This document shows, piece after piece, positions 1-7,771 of a DNA stretch of 64,000 bases. Source of the stretch: Candidatus Latescibacterota bacterium. Lineage in GTDB: Bacteria > Latescibacterota > UBA2968 > UBA8231. Every line of letters begins with the position of its first letter. Position 1 is the stretch's first letter. Both the position numbers and the translations under genes were made by a program. The stretch lies in assembly GCA_022827835.1 (NCBI GenBank), contig JAJEIO010000019.1, positions 62,001-126,000 of the forward strand. Reading direction: 5' to 3'. The notes under the pieces were generated by a model. That model did not search any database. It was given only the letters and a program-made list of their open reading frames with translations, and was not told the DNA's origin.

Positions 1-224
1 CCATTCTCATCAACATCTTCGGCGGCATTGTGCGCTGCGACCGCGTGGCCGCTGGCGTGATTGAGGCGCGCAAAAACATCGAAGTCAATGTGCCGGTCGT
101 CGTGCGACTGGCTGGGACCAACGCGGATGTGGCTGCCGAGATGCTGGAAAACTCCGACATGGACTTTGCCGTCGGGCACGGGCTGCAAGACGCGGCGGCG
201 ATGGTCAAGGCGACTATTCAGTAA
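1..224 (+). CDS. sucC: Succinyl-CoA synthetase beta subunit, C-terminal part
   Basis: This is the last ~73 codons of the ADP/GDP-forming beta subunit, cut by the left window edge; the reading frame is open from base 3. The subunit binds nucleotide and forms the CoA ligase with SucD in the TCA cycle. The visible text contains the family signature NIFGGIVRCDRVA and the C-terminal segment VVVRLAGTN. It ends 12 bp before sucD, the usual sucCD operon order. Product and frame are secure; the start is outside the window. Confidence 0.95.
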   Translation, partial: ILINIFGGIVRCDRVAAGVIEARKNIEVNVPVVVRLAGTNADVAAEMLENSDMDFAVGHGLQDAAAMVKATIQ

Positions 225-236
225 AGGAATACAGGG

Positions 237-1106
237 ATGAGCGTTTTAATCAACGAAAACACCAAGGTCTTCGTACAGGCGATTACGGGGTCGGAGGGGT
301 CATTTCACACGCGACAAATGCTGGAGTACGGCACGAAAGTGGTCGGGGGAGCAACACCTGGCAAGGGTGGCCAAGAATTTGAAGGCGTTCCGGTGTTTAA
401 CACGGTCGCCGAAGGCGTTGAGGCCTCGGGAGCCAATGCTTCGATCATCTTTGTGCCAGCCCCCTTTGCCGCCGACGCCATCATGGAAGCGGCCGATGCC
501 GGTATAGAGCTAGTCATCTGTATCACCGAGAACATCCCCGTGAGCGACATGGTTAAAGCCTACCATTACGTACAGGCGCGCTCTACTCGGCTGGTCGGGC
601 CTAATTGCCCCGGCGTCATCTCGCCGGGGAAGTGCAAAATCGGCATTATGCCCCACTTTATTCACCAGCCAGGGCGCGTGGGGATTATCTCGCGCAGTGG
701 AACGCTGACCTATGAAGCCGTGGGGCAGCTCACTGAGCGAGGCTTAGGCCAATCCACAGCCATCGGCATTGGCGGCGATCCAATCATCGGGACGCGCTTT
801 GTGGACGCGCTGGCTCTCTTTAAGGACGACCCCGAGACCGATGCGGTCGTGATGATCGGCGAGATCGGCGGCATGGCTGAAGAGGAAGCGGCTGCTTATA
901 TCAAAGAGTGCTACGACAAGCCCGTCATTGGCTTTATCGCGGGGCGCACGGCACCTCCAGGGCGGCGGATGGGACATGCAGGAGCTATTATTTCAGGCGG
1001 TAAGGGGACGGCCGAGGACAAGATGGCGGCGATGCGGGAAGCAGGGATTCACACCTGTGAGAGTCCGGCGGAAATTGGGGAAACGGTAGCGAAGGTACTG
1101 AGCTGA
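237..1106 (+). CDS. sucD: Succinyl-CoA synthetase alpha subunit
   Basis: The 289-residue protein is full length for SucD. It catalyses succinyl-CoA + NDP + Pi = succinate + CoA + NTP with SucC. The N-terminal CoA-binding Rossmann domain holds [23 protein letters not shown]. The ligase domain carries [11 protein letters not shown] near residue 152 and [10 protein letters not shown], whose His247 is the expected phosphohistidine. The ATG lies behind an AAGGAAT ribosome site. It follows sucC by 12 bp, so the two are co-transcribed. No clear intrinsic terminator follows; the next gene converges from the minus strand 71 bp away. Confidence 0.97.
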   Translation: MSVLINENTKVFVQAITGSEGSFHTRQMLEYGTKVVGGATPGKGGQEFEGVPVFNTVAEGVEASGANASIIFVPAPFAADAIMEAADAGIELVICITENIPVSDMVKAYHYVQARSTRLVGPNCPGVISPGKCKIGIMPHFIHQPGRVGIISRSGTLTYEAVGQLTERGLGQSTAIGIGGDPIIGTRFVDALALFKDDPETDAVVMIGEIGGMAEEEAAAYIKECYDKPVIGFIAGRTAPPGRRMGHAGAIISGGKGTAEDKMAAMREAGIHTCESPAEIGETVAKVLS

Positions 1107-1177
1107 TTTAATTAGGGAACGTTTTTCTACGCAACTGCCTCTCCCCCAACAGTTCAGTTGTAATCGGGAGGAGCTAA

Positions 1178-1984
1178 TTACCTCCTAGTCAACAGCGGCA
1201 TAATGGTGGGTTGGCGGCTGAGAAGCAGGAGGCTGGCAAGCAGGAGTAGGCCGGCGAGCAGGGCCAAAGGCATGGGGAGATGTTGGGAGGGGCCGAGGCC
1301 ATCTATGCCTAAGTAAGTGCGCAAGTTGATCCCAATTATCGAAGTCAAGTTGTTGATCGCGTGGGCGAGCATGGCAGGATAGATGCTGTGAGTCCAGTAA
1401 ACTAAAGCGCCGAGAAAGAGTCCAAAGAGGAAGAGGGGGATCATTTGCCAAGGATTGAAGTGAGAAATGGCAAACAGCAGGGCCGAACCGCCTAGCGCCC
1501 AACGCGGCCCATAATGGGCGCAAAGACTCGTGAACACAAGTCCGCGAAAGAGAGGCTCTTCGCAAAACACAGGTACTAGCACTAGTGTTACCACTCCCTT
1601 CGGGATCTCCGCTAGTCCGCGGACAATCTGAATCTCCAGCAGGTTTTTCTGAAAAGACAGTGGCATGGACAGGTCTATCAGGCCGAGAAGATAGGCCAGA
1701 TATAAGTCGAGTTCGGCGATTACGAGGCTACAGCAAATAGTCGCCGGAATTGTCAGTAACAGGGTCGCAGCCGGTGTAGCGTTGAACAGAAGCAGGTCTT
1801 CGGCAATTAGGCGATGACGGCGAATATAAAGAGCCACAAACCACAGAAGGGTGCATTCGGCGGCAATAATACCAGCATGTAGGGATAAAAGGCCGACGAT
1901 GGGCCAAACTACGAAGTGGGCTAGCAGGAGCGCAGGTAGCGCTACGCGGAAGACTTGGGAGAAGCGGGGATAGTGCGTACGCAT
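1178..1984 (-). CDS. CPBP family intramembrane metalloprotease (Abi/Rce1-like)
   Basis: A 268-residue multi-pass membrane protein. It has the CPBP motifs in order: EEPLFRGLVF (motif 1, paired glutamates and Arg), FAISHFNPWQ (motif 2, His) and AHAINN (motif 3, His/Asn), with hydrophobic helices between them. Family members are Rce1-type glutamate intramembrane proteases, some linked to bacteriocin immunity or surface processing; the substrate here is unknown. The two downstream-of-start neighbours to the right, both on the minus strand, are glycosyltransferases, so it may share an operon with surface polysaccharide genes. Family call is firm, role is not. Confidence 0.85.
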   Translation of the reverse strand: MRTHYPRFSQVFRVALPALLLAHFVVWPIVGLLSLHAGIIAAECTLLWFVALYIRRHRLIAEDLLLFNATPAATLLLTIPATICCSLVIAELDLYLAYLLGLIDLSMPLSFQKNLLEIQIVRGLAEIPKGVVTLVLVPVFCEEPLFRGLVFTSLCAHYGPRWALGGSALLFAISHFNPWQMIPLFLFGLFLGALVYWTHSIYPAMLAHAINNLTSIIGINLRTYLGIDGLGPSQHLPMPLALLAGLLLLASLLLLSRQPTIMPLLTRR

Positions 1985-2012
1985 GAGGCCGTATAATATA
2001 AGTCGTTATTCT

Positions 2013-2942
2013 TTATTCGTTTAGAGTGCGCATGTAACCCCGCGTGCGGCTAGACCAGAACAAGTAACTAAAAAATAAATCCGGGACATAGGTTTTCACA
2101 AGCCAGTGGGTCACCCAGCGGATGGGGTAGTGAATCGGCGACAACAAGGCGAGCTGGAGCGCGAGCCGCCGAGGCGAAAGTGCAGAGGCCCTGATAAAGT
2201 CCAGTCGGAGTACAGCGTCCAGTTCGGGATGCTTTTTTAAAAGGATCGGAATTGACATGCTGCCGTAGGTCTGCATCAGACGGCAAAGCGGCCCCAAGGA
2301 ACGCAAGTGATTGTGGTGCGACAAGGCTTCAGGGGCATAGTAAAGCGGAATACCTGCCAAGTGGAGGCGGTATCCTAATTCTAGATCTTCGCCGCCATAA
2401 GCCGTGAGGTCCTCGTCGAAAAAGCCCACGCGCAACAGGGATGACCGGCGAACCGAAGAGTTGCCGGTGACGAAGCACTTGAACGGTATGGTCTTATCCG
2501 CATCGACCCTATGGACCCCCCTCCCTTCGAGATAGCGAGTCAGGGATGTAGCGGGAATTTCACTGGCAAAGCGGATGTTGCCGACAAAAACGGCTTCCGC
2601 GTGGTTTTGATGCCGTTGGGCATGAGCTCGGAGAAAATTGGTGCCGACGGTCATGTCGCTGTCGAGAAAGACGACGATATCACCACTGGCGACCCGCAGG
2701 GCTGCGTTGCGCGCCCGGGCGCGCCCCTGATTCTGTTCGTTGCGGAGTAGCTGCAACTCTAACGGCGCGCCCGCCGCATGTAGCCGCTCGGCATCCAAAT
2801 GGGGGGAGGCATCGTCCACCACGATGATTTGGGTCGCTTCGTGGGGGTAATTTTGCTGCGACAGGCTTTTAAGTGCTGCTTCGAGGCGCTCAGGCTCGTC
2901 ATATGTCGGTATTACGACGCTAAGCGTCAGCGGGGCGCTCAT
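2013..2942 (-). CDS. Glycosyltransferase family 2
   Basis: 309 residues. The GT-A fold begins with VVIPTYDEPERL, followed by IIVVDDASP and VVFLDSDM (DxD metal/nucleotide-sugar site), then YGGEDLELGYRLHLAG, the acceptor/base region. A hydrophobic C-terminal stretch (SPIHYPIRWVTHWL) suggests membrane association. It probably transfers a sugar to a lipid or surface polysaccharide. It overlaps the start of the preceding glycosyltransferase by 4 bp, so the two are translationally coupled. Donor and acceptor cannot be told from sequence. Confidence 0.9.
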   Translation of the reverse strand: MSAPLTLSVVIPTYDEPERLEAALKSLSQQNYPHEATQIIVVDDASPHLDAERLHAAGAPLELQLLRNEQNQGRARARNAALRVASGDIVVFLDSDMTVGTNFLRAHAQRHQNHAEAVFVGNIRFASEIPATSLTRYLEGRGVHRVDADKTIPFKCFVTGNSSVRRSSLLRVGFFDEDLTAYGGEDLELGYRLHLAGIPLYYAPEALSHHNHLRSLGPLCRLMQTYGSMSIPILLKKHPELDAVLRLDFIRASALSPRRLALQLALLSPIHYPIRWVTHWLVKTYVPDLFFSYLFWSSRTRGYMRTLNE

Positions 2943-4054
2943 GCTAAGGTTTCGTAAAGCTGGGTGAGTTGAGCGGCTTCTCGTTCCCAGTTATAACGCC
3001 GTGCTGCCTGCAAACTCGCCTCCGCACATGACTCTCGCATCTCTGCATTGTTCAAAAAAGCGGCGATCTGCTCTCGAATGGCTGCTATATTGGTTGGGTC
3101 GACCGTAGTTCCGGTACGCGTTTCGCGGACGATACGCTCCATTTCAGGAAAGTTGCTGGCTAAGACCGGTAGCCCGGCCATCATATACTCGAACAGCTTG
3201 TTGGGCAGAGAGTAGTAGAAGCTCTTGCCCGTGCCTTTGATCAGACACAGCCCCAAGTCGGCCGAGCAAGTATAATTGTGAAGTTGGTAAAAGGGGACCC
3301 GGGGAATAAAATAGACCCGGTCCTCTAGGCCCGCAGCGCGAACTTGGTTCCGCAGGGCCTGTTCACTCGGCCCATCCCCAATTAGAACTAGGGCGGCGGC
3401 AAGCCTTGCGGCGGCCTCAATTTGCTCGCGCAAGCCATTTTCGGTGAGAAATCCTCCTTGGTAGAGAACAACGGGGCGATCACCGGGCAAATCCAGTGCT
3501 TCGCGAATCAGGTTGCTTTGGACCTTATGGCGGAACAGCGGCAAATTGCGCAGAACGACGACCTCGTCAAGGCGGTAACGCTCCCTGAGCGATTGGGCGA
3601 TAGACTCGCTGACGGTTATGACGCGATCTACCCGTCTTATCAGCCGCTGCTCCAGCAAACGCCAGCAAGACCGCATCAGCGGCCGGTTGACCAGTGAGGA
3701 CTGCTCGGTCCAAAATTCGTGTGCGTCATAGACGATGGGCAGGTCTAGTCGCTTTGCCGCTCGCACTGCTGGCCACAGCGAATCTAAGTCGTGGGCGTGA
3801 TAGGCATCCGGCTGGGTCTCGACGAGCAGAGGATAGGCTCGTTGCCAAAACAAAGGATAGAGGCGGCGCAGCGAGCGGCTCCGGTCTAGAGGAATCGGGT
3901 AGATTTCAAAATCGCCCCATCCCTTGAGAGGGGCTGAGTTGAAAGAGGAGGCGACAATGACGACTTGGTGACCAGCGCGGCGCAGCGAGGTAGCCTCTCG
4001 GTAGATGCGGTAGTCGAAATTCAGGTCGGTGAAGGCGACCATACAGATACGCAT
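2939..4054 (-). CDS. Glycosyltransferase, GT-B fold (GT4-like)
   Basis: 371 residues from the chosen ATG at 4054. An upstream in-frame extension to 4180 encodes an atypical leader and runs into the terminator of the ncRNA, so I exclude it; MRICMVAFTDLNFDYRIYRE is the normal beginning of this fold. The N-terminal acceptor domain contains YDAHEFW; the C-terminal nucleotide-sugar domain has VLYQGGFLTENGL and the SLPNKLFEYMMAGLPVLAS segment with the E-x7-E-like pattern. It is coupled to the GT2 gene and likely acts in the same surface glycan pathway. Confidence 0.88.
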   Translation of the reverse strand: MRICMVAFTDLNFDYRIYREATSLRRAGHQVVIVASSFNSAPLKGWGDFEIYPIPLDRSRSLRRLYPLFWQRAYPLLVETQPDAYHAHDLDSLWPAVRAAKRLDLPIVYDAHEFWTEQSSLVNRPLMRSCWRLLEQRLIRRVDRVITVSESIAQSLRERYRLDEVVVLRNLPLFRHKVQSNLIREALDLPGDRPVVLYQGGFLTENGLREQIEAAARLAAALVLIGDGPSEQALRNQVRAAGLEDRVYFIPRVPFYQLHNYTCSADLGLCLIKGTGKSFYYSLPNKLFEYMMAGLPVLASNFPEMERIVRETRTGTTVDPTNIAAIREQIAAFLNNAEMRESCAEASLQAARRYNWEREAAQLTQLYETLA

Positions 4055-4082
4055 GGTGTATAAAGGAATCGGCGTAAAGGCT

Positions 4083-4117
4083 AAAAATAAAAAAACAGCC
4101 CATCTAAAAATGGGCTG
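4083..4117 (-). terminator. Rho-independent terminator of the minus-strand ncRNA
   Basis: A perfect 8-bp stem (4096-4103 with 4110-4117, arms CAGCCCAT/ATGGGCTG) with a 6-nt loop is followed, in minus-strand direction, by TTTTTTTATTTTT (4095-4083). On the plus strand there is no U-tract after the hairpin, so it works for minus-strand transcripts only. Confidence 0.85.
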
Positions 4118-4291
4118 CTTATAAAATAAAGAGTGTGGCGGCCGGAAGGTGTGATCTTGAAACGCAAATGAGATCCTCAAACGAGGCGGTGTGGGGAGGT
4201 AGTTTTGAAGATCTCAACGACCCGAAAAGGGAAATCCGAGCTTCGCGTATCAAGACGTTAGCCACGCTAGCGGACCACCACACTCTATTTA
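4085..4291 (-). ncRNA. Unidentified structured small RNA (~207 nt)
   Basis: No protein frame explains this stretch, yet it forms a complete transcription unit: a TTGACA-17-TATTTT promoter at its 5' side and an intrinsic terminator at its 3' side. The body folds into a long rod. The closing stem pairs 4275-4285 with 4131-4141 (11 bp, one G-U). A middle stem pairs CTTGA-ACGC with GCGT-TCAAG. An apical 12-bp stem pairs GAGATCTTCAAA with TTTGAGGATCTC (one G-U), with a C-rich ~22-nt loop containing ACCTCCCC. A 5'-side segment CCCTTTTCGGG can form a further hairpin. Size and rod shape recall 6S RNA, but I see no decisive match; it lacks tRNA-like ends (tmRNA) and the SRP GGAA core on this strand. 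Confidence 0.75.
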
Positions 4292-4297
4292 GAAACA

Positions 4298-4326
4298 AAA
4301 ATACACACGCTAGATTGTGTTGTCAA
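4298..4326 (-). promoter_or_regulatory. Sigma-70-type promoter of the ncRNA
   Basis: On the minus strand a perfect -35 box TTGACA (4326-4321) is separated by exactly 17 bp from TATTTT (4303-4298, 4 of 6 matches to TATAAT). The start site would fall near 4291, a few bases before the closing stem of the RNA. Confidence 0.7.
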
Positions 4327-4366
4327 GCGGAAAAATGGACCGAAAGAAAATGACAACGGAGCCTTG

Positions 4367-4382
4367 CACACTTACAAGTGTG
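4367..4382 (+). promoter_or_regulatory. Inverted repeat, possible operator of the XRE regulator
   Basis: Arms CACACTT and AAGTGTG (7 bp each) around a 2-bp centre lie 52 bp upstream of the regulator start, between it and the divergent ncRNA promoter. XRE proteins often bind such dyads and repress their own gene. A TTGACA box at 4392-4397 lies just downstream, but its matching -10 is poor. Confidence 0.4.
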
Positions 4383-4433
4383 TGCGTATCTTTGACAGAG
4401 ATGGTGGTTAAAAATAATTCAGAGGGATCGCAA

Positions 4434-4967
4434 ATGCAGTTTGCAGAAATGGTCAAGGAGGCCCGGCTACAAGCCCACCTGAGCCAGCAGGGATTGGCCG
4501 AACAACTCGTGACGGCGCGAAGGCCCAAGGGCGTATGGGCAACCTATATAGGACAAATTGAGAAGGGGGAGAAGGTCCCTTCCGACGAAGTGTGTCTCAA
4601 GTTGGCCGAGGTTTTGGAACTCGACTCTAATAGAGTGTTGATTGCTGCTTACGAGGCCAAGGCGAGTTCGGAGGAAGGACGTGCGCTCTATAGCAAGATG
4701 ATGCGCTCGTTGTCGGACCCGGTCGTCAATAAGCTCCTGTCTAGCGAAGAGCCGTTGGACCCAGCCCTCTTGGGGATACTATCGAAGCCAGAAATTTTGG
4801 CTCTGCTCGGGGACCAACCATGGTTAGAGGCCGTTGCTCGGGCGCGCAAGAAACAGAAGGAGCGCGATGTGTTACGCCTGCTCGCTCTGGTAGAGGCGAT
4901 GGACGACAAGCAGTGGGATATGATAATGGGCATTATAGGGACTTGGAACTTAGAACCGCCTAGATGA
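4434..4967 (+). CDS. XRE-family helix-turn-helix regulator
   Basis: 177 residues from ATG 4434, chosen because GAGGGA sits 6 bases upstream; an open frame continues upstream to 4317 but has no ribosome site and would overlap the ncRNA promoter. Residues ~1-65 form an HTH_3 domain (FAEMVKEARLQAHLSQQGLA, then YIGQIEKGEKVPSDEVCLKLA). The remaining ~110 residues are helical, charged and unrecognised, perhaps for dimerisation or ligand sensing. It is divergent from the structured RNA and might control it; that is inference from position. Confidence 0.85.
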   Translation: MQFAEMVKEARLQAHLSQQGLAEQLVTARRPKGVWATYIGQIEKGEKVPSDEVCLKLAEVLELDSNRVLIAAYEAKASSEEGRALYSKMMRSLSDPVVNKLLSSEEPLDPALLGILSKPEILALLGDQPWLEAVARARKKQKERDVLRLLALVEAMDDKQWDMIMGIIGTWNLEPPR

Positions 4968-4992
4968 GAAAAGAGTTAATGGGAAGGAAGAG

Positions 4993-5475
4993 TTAGAAGT
5001 CGGGCAGTTTGTACTCGCCGCGCTCAATGGCTTGCTCTAACTCTTGGTGGAAGGTGCTGTCTAGATGGGAGGTAATTTTCCAACCACTGGAATCGCGAAG
5101 AAAATAAAAGAATGGCGATGCGCGCTCATCGCCTAGCGTAGAGGAATCGAAGAGTAAGTAACCAATGCGCTCGTTGATGATGCGCTCTTCGGCGATTTCT
5201 CGCCGCAGTTGAGCCTTGATCTCGGCCGGCGTCTTTTGCCGCCACCGTTCGACAAAGCTCTGACGATCCTCCCCCTCCACTTGCGAAGAACTGAAACATT
5301 CCCAAAGCAGGTCAAAGTCGCTGTTTTCTAGCGCGCGCTTATAGGTCTGGAAGGTCTGGGCCGGGTGGGCGAAGCGTTGATCTGTGTCTTCGCTAGCACA
5401 GCCGTAAAGAAGGGCGAGGCAAACAAATAGTTGTAGGGCTATAGTGTGCAGCACGCAGATCGGTATTTTGAGCAA
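4993..5475 (-). CDS. Small lipoprotein, NTF2-like/DUF4878-type
   Basis: 160 residues with a lipoprotein signal peptide: hydrophobic TIALQLFVCLALL followed by the lipobox LYGC and a Ser/Glu/Asp start of the mature chain. The mature domain begins HPAQTFQTYKRALENSDFDLLWECFS, a helix pattern like that of DUF4878/SnoaL-type proteins that count a residue pair (task 'decline of a flow'), and ends in two beta strands (YFLRDSSGWKI). It is convergent with the XRE gene and lies upstream of nothing in particular on its strand. Function unknown; the fold call is tentative. Confidence 0.6.
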   Translation of the reverse strand: MLKIPICVLHTIALQLFVCLALLYGCASEDTDQRFAHPAQTFQTYKRALENSDFDLLWECFSSSQVEGEDRQSFVERWRQKTPAEIKAQLRREIAEERIINERIGYLLFDSSTLGDERASPFFYFLRDSSGWKITSHLDSTFHQELEQAIERGEYKLPDF

Positions 5476-5525
5476 TTTCAGCTACTTGGTGGGGGTTGCT
5501 GTCTTGCGTCCACCCAGGTTGGGCT

Positions 5526-6221
5526 TCAGCGCTTAGCTTTACTAACGAGTAATTCGATGGCGTCGCGCAGACGAGCAGCTTCTTCGTATTCTTCGCATAT
5601 GACGGCCTGCTGTAGCCGATGCTGAAGTAGGCTGAGTTCGTCTTTCTCTTCCTTCGGCGGGCGTTGAGCGCTGGCCGCTTCGGCGCTCCGCTTCGGTGAG
5701 CGGATCTTGGCCGAGTCAGCTTTTGCATTGAGCGACGTGGAAATCTGCGCTTCAAACTCGTAGAAGCGGTTCAGGGTGTGTTCAACATCCAAGTCGGTTT
5801 CCAAAGGCTCCAAGCCCACCTCGTCGAGCAACGCAGGAGCAACGTAGATTGGCGAACCCGTGCGCAAGGCCAAGGCGATGGCATCGCTGGGACGTGCGTC
5901 AATGTCTTTTATCGTGTGATTCTTTTCAATAACGACTCTCGCGTAGTAAATGGAGCGGCGCACGTTGTGGATGACAACTTGGTGCACGCGTATCGCAAGG
6001 GAATTGACCATAGAAGCGAGCAAGTCGTAAGAAATTGGGCGTATGGATCCATCGTTTTCCAGCCGCATCCTAATGGCGGCCGCTTCAAATTCGCCGATGG
6101 GAATGGGTAGGAGCCGCGGGAGGTTACCGTTCTTCTCGCTCAACCATACCAAGGGCCTGTCCTCGCGCAAGTAGGGGCTAACCTTGACCACAGTCATCTC
6201 GACTAAAGAGGTAGTACTCAT
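5526..6221 (-). CDS. Bifunctional nuclease (BFN/DUF151) with C-terminal UVR motif, copy 1
   Basis: 231 residues. The DUF151 domain spans roughly residues 5-135, with IRPISYDLLASMV and the diagnostic DARPSDAIALALRTGSPIYV. A low-complexity Ser/Lys linker leads to a UVR (UvrB/UvrC-binding) helix pair: LLQHRLQQAVICEEYEEAAR. Family proteins have reported DNase/RNase activity; the UVR motif suggests contact with excision repair or Clp/McsA-like partners. It starts with TAATG overlap with its paralogue upstream, so the two are translated together. A possible alternative is a stress regulator; direct function is not shown. Confidence 0.82.
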   Translation of the reverse strand: MSTTSLVEMTVVKVSPYLREDRPLVWLSEKNGNLPRLLPIPIGEFEAAAIRMRLENDGSIRPISYDLLASMVNSLAIRVHQVVIHNVRRSIYYARVVIEKNHTIKDIDARPSDAIALALRTGSPIYVAPALLDEVGLEPLETDLDVEHTLNRFYEFEAQISTSLNAKADSAKIRSPKRSAEAASAQRPPKEEKDELSLLQHRLQQAVICEEYEEAARLRDAIELLVSKAKR

Positions 6222-6838
6222 TAGTCATCCCCATTGAGGCGACTAATCTCGTCGCGAAGCCGCGCCGCCTCCTCGTAGATTTCTTCGGCAACCGCTTGGT
6301 GCAGGCGTCTTTTGAGTTGTTCTAGCTGATTGACGGCTGATGTGGCGATGGTCGGGTGCTCTTCCCGCGGTGCGACCACGGATTTGGTGATGGCATCAAC
6401 TTCAGCCGTAACCCATTCATCGTCGTCAGAACGAACGCATCCCACGTCTTTGAGCACCTTGACGGCAGCGTAGATCGGTGCGCCAAAGCGCAAGGCTAGG
6501 GCAATAGCATCACTGGGACGTGCATCGAATGTATGAATCTTGCCCTCGTCGTCAACGAGGTGAATCTCAGCGTAGTACGTTTTTTCGCGTGAGTTAAAGT
6601 CCGTAATTTCGATCCGGACTATCCGGGCGTCAACGTGGGCGAGAATCTGATGGGCTAGATCGTAGCTTATGGGGCGCGCAAGTTGACGCTTGCTGTGGGC
6701 TGTGGAAATGGATGCTGCCTCAAAGCGGCCGATGACAATGCGTAGATAATAGTTGCCTTCGACTTCTTTGAGTACTACTTCAGGGTATAAAGATAGAGAT
6801 TTGCTGCTTAAGACCCCCTTGACTTCCATCAGAACCAT
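6221..6838 (-). CDS. Bifunctional nuclease (BFN/DUF151) with C-terminal UVR motif, copy 2
   Basis: 205 residues, same architecture as the following gene: DUF151 domain with ARPISYDLAHQILAHV and DARPSDAIALALRFGAPIYA, then a UVR pair LKRRLHQAVAEEIYEEAARL. The two proteins share the domain order but differ in most surface positions, so the tandem duplication is old. This is the first gene of the pair and sits 39 nt downstream of the predicted start site of a strong promoter. The start could be Met1 or Met4. Confidence 0.82.
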   Translation of the reverse strand: MVLMEVKGVLSSKSLSLYPEVVLKEVEGNYYLRIVIGRFEAASISTAHSKRQLARPISYDLAHQILAHVDARIVRIEITDFNSREKTYYAEIHLVDDEGKIHTFDARPSDAIALALRFGAPIYAAVKVLKDVGCVRSDDDEWVTAEVDAITKSVVAPREEHPTIATSAVNQLEQLKRRLHQAVAEEIYEEAARLRDEISRLNGDD

Positions 6839-6883
6839 AGCGGTATACTACAATTTAATAGGCGTCTGCCAATAGATGTGTGA

Positions 6884-6913
6884 AATATAATACGACGTAA
6901 AAGCGGGTGTCAA
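6884..6913 (-). promoter_or_regulatory. Promoter of the BFN pair
   Basis: Minus strand: TTGACA at 6913-6908, 18 bp spacer, TATATT at 6889-6884 (5 of 6). A TATTAT hexamer with 15-bp spacing overlaps it. It lies between the ccmD stop and the first BFN gene, separating the two units. Confidence 0.6.
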
Positions 6914-6927
6914 CTAGCTCGCGCCTC

Positions 6928-7089
6928 TTACTCATCCGGTAAATCTCCCTCTTTGTTTTTCAGCTTCAACTCAAGCTCCGCGAGCTGGCGACCTAGTTCC
7001 CCAGTGCGCCGATTTAGGCGAGCCAAATAGGCAAAAAGCACGATCCATACGGCCGCGAAGGCAGCAAATAAGTAGTGGAGATTGTCCAT
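6928..7089 (-). CDS. ccmD: Heme exporter protein CcmD
   Basis: A 53-residue gene: MDNLHYLFAAFAAVWIVLFA forms one transmembrane helix, followed by a basic patch (LARLNRRTG) and a charged coiled tail (LAELELKLKNKEG). This length and layout are those of CcmD, which releases holo-CcmE from the CcmABC complex. It starts 10 bp after the end of ccmC and is the last gene of the ccm block. CcmD is poorly conserved, so the call leans on position and topology. Confidence 0.8.
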   Translation of the reverse strand: MDNLHYLFAAFAAVWIVLFAYLARLNRRTGELGRQLAELELKLKNKEGDLPDE

Positions 7090-7099
7090 AGATAGTCTC

Positions 7100-7771
7100 T
7101 TACGTTTCGTCGATTAGTTTTTGCCGCAGGAGCGCCACGGCTTTTTCAATGCGGGCTAGCTCCATGCGTTGCGCTATGAGGCGAAAGAGCAGCAGGAAGA
7201 AAGCCGCGTAGCAGATCCACTTGGTATATTGCATCGTCGGCTCAAGTTCTACGTTGCGCGGCGGGTGTAGCTGTTGGTCGGCGGCCCACAGATCGACAGC
7301 ATAGTACACCAAAGGAACGTTGGCGAAGGCGAGAATGCCCAGCACAGCACTGATGCGCTGTACCGGAGTGGAGTTAGCCCCATATCCCCGCACCATTAGG
7401 TAGGCCACGTAGATGGTGAAAGTAATCAGCATGGAGGTCAGGCGCGGCTCCCATCGCCAGTAAACTCCCCAGATGGGCTTGGCCCACAAAGGCCCAGTGA
7501 TCAGCACGATCAACGCAAAGATCACGCCCAATTCGGCGGAGCATAGCGCTAGGCGATCCCACTTGTCCTCGCGAGTGCGCAGATACTGCACACTGCCGAC
7601 GAATACCAAAAAAAAGGCCAGAAACGAAGAAAACGCCGCCGGCACGTGGAAGTAGAAGATTCGCTGGACGATTCCCATTTCTTTTTCCGTGGGGACCCAC
7701 AGAAAAATCGCGCCCAAGGCGACCATCATGACCACGAAAATCAAACAGGAGAGTGGGACCGAACGCATCAT
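7100..7771 (-). CDS. ccmC: Heme exporter protein CcmC
   Basis: 223 residues with six predicted transmembrane helices. It carries the periplasmic tryptophan-rich heme-handling motif WGVYWRWEPRLTS and the two expected histidines (FYFHVPAA and QQLHPPRN). CcmC loads heme onto CcmE at the periplasmic face. It overlaps ccmB by 4 bp. The Asp usual in WDARLTS is Glu-Pro here (WEPRLTS), a mild variation. Confidence 0.93.
   Translation of the reverse strand: MMRSVPLSCLIFVVMMVALGAIFLWVPTEKEMGIVQRIFYFHVPAAFSSFLAFFLVFVGSVQYLRTREDKWDRLALCSAELGVIFALIVLITGPLWAKPIWGVYWRWEPRLTSMLITFTIYVAYLMVRGYGANSTPVQRISAVLGILAFANVPLVYYAVDLWAADQQLHPPRNVELEPTMQYTKWICYAAFFLLLFRLIAQRMELARIEKAVALLRQKLIDET

Noticed and set aside
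4085..4291. tmRNA or SRP RNA
   Set aside because: No tRNA-like ends or tag frame for tmRNA; CCGGAAGG occurs only on the opposite strand and the promoter and terminator point the other way.
4317..4433. Upstream extension of the XRE regulator
   Set aside because: It overlaps the ncRNA promoter and lacks a ribosome site; ATG 4434 has GAGGGA at the right distance.
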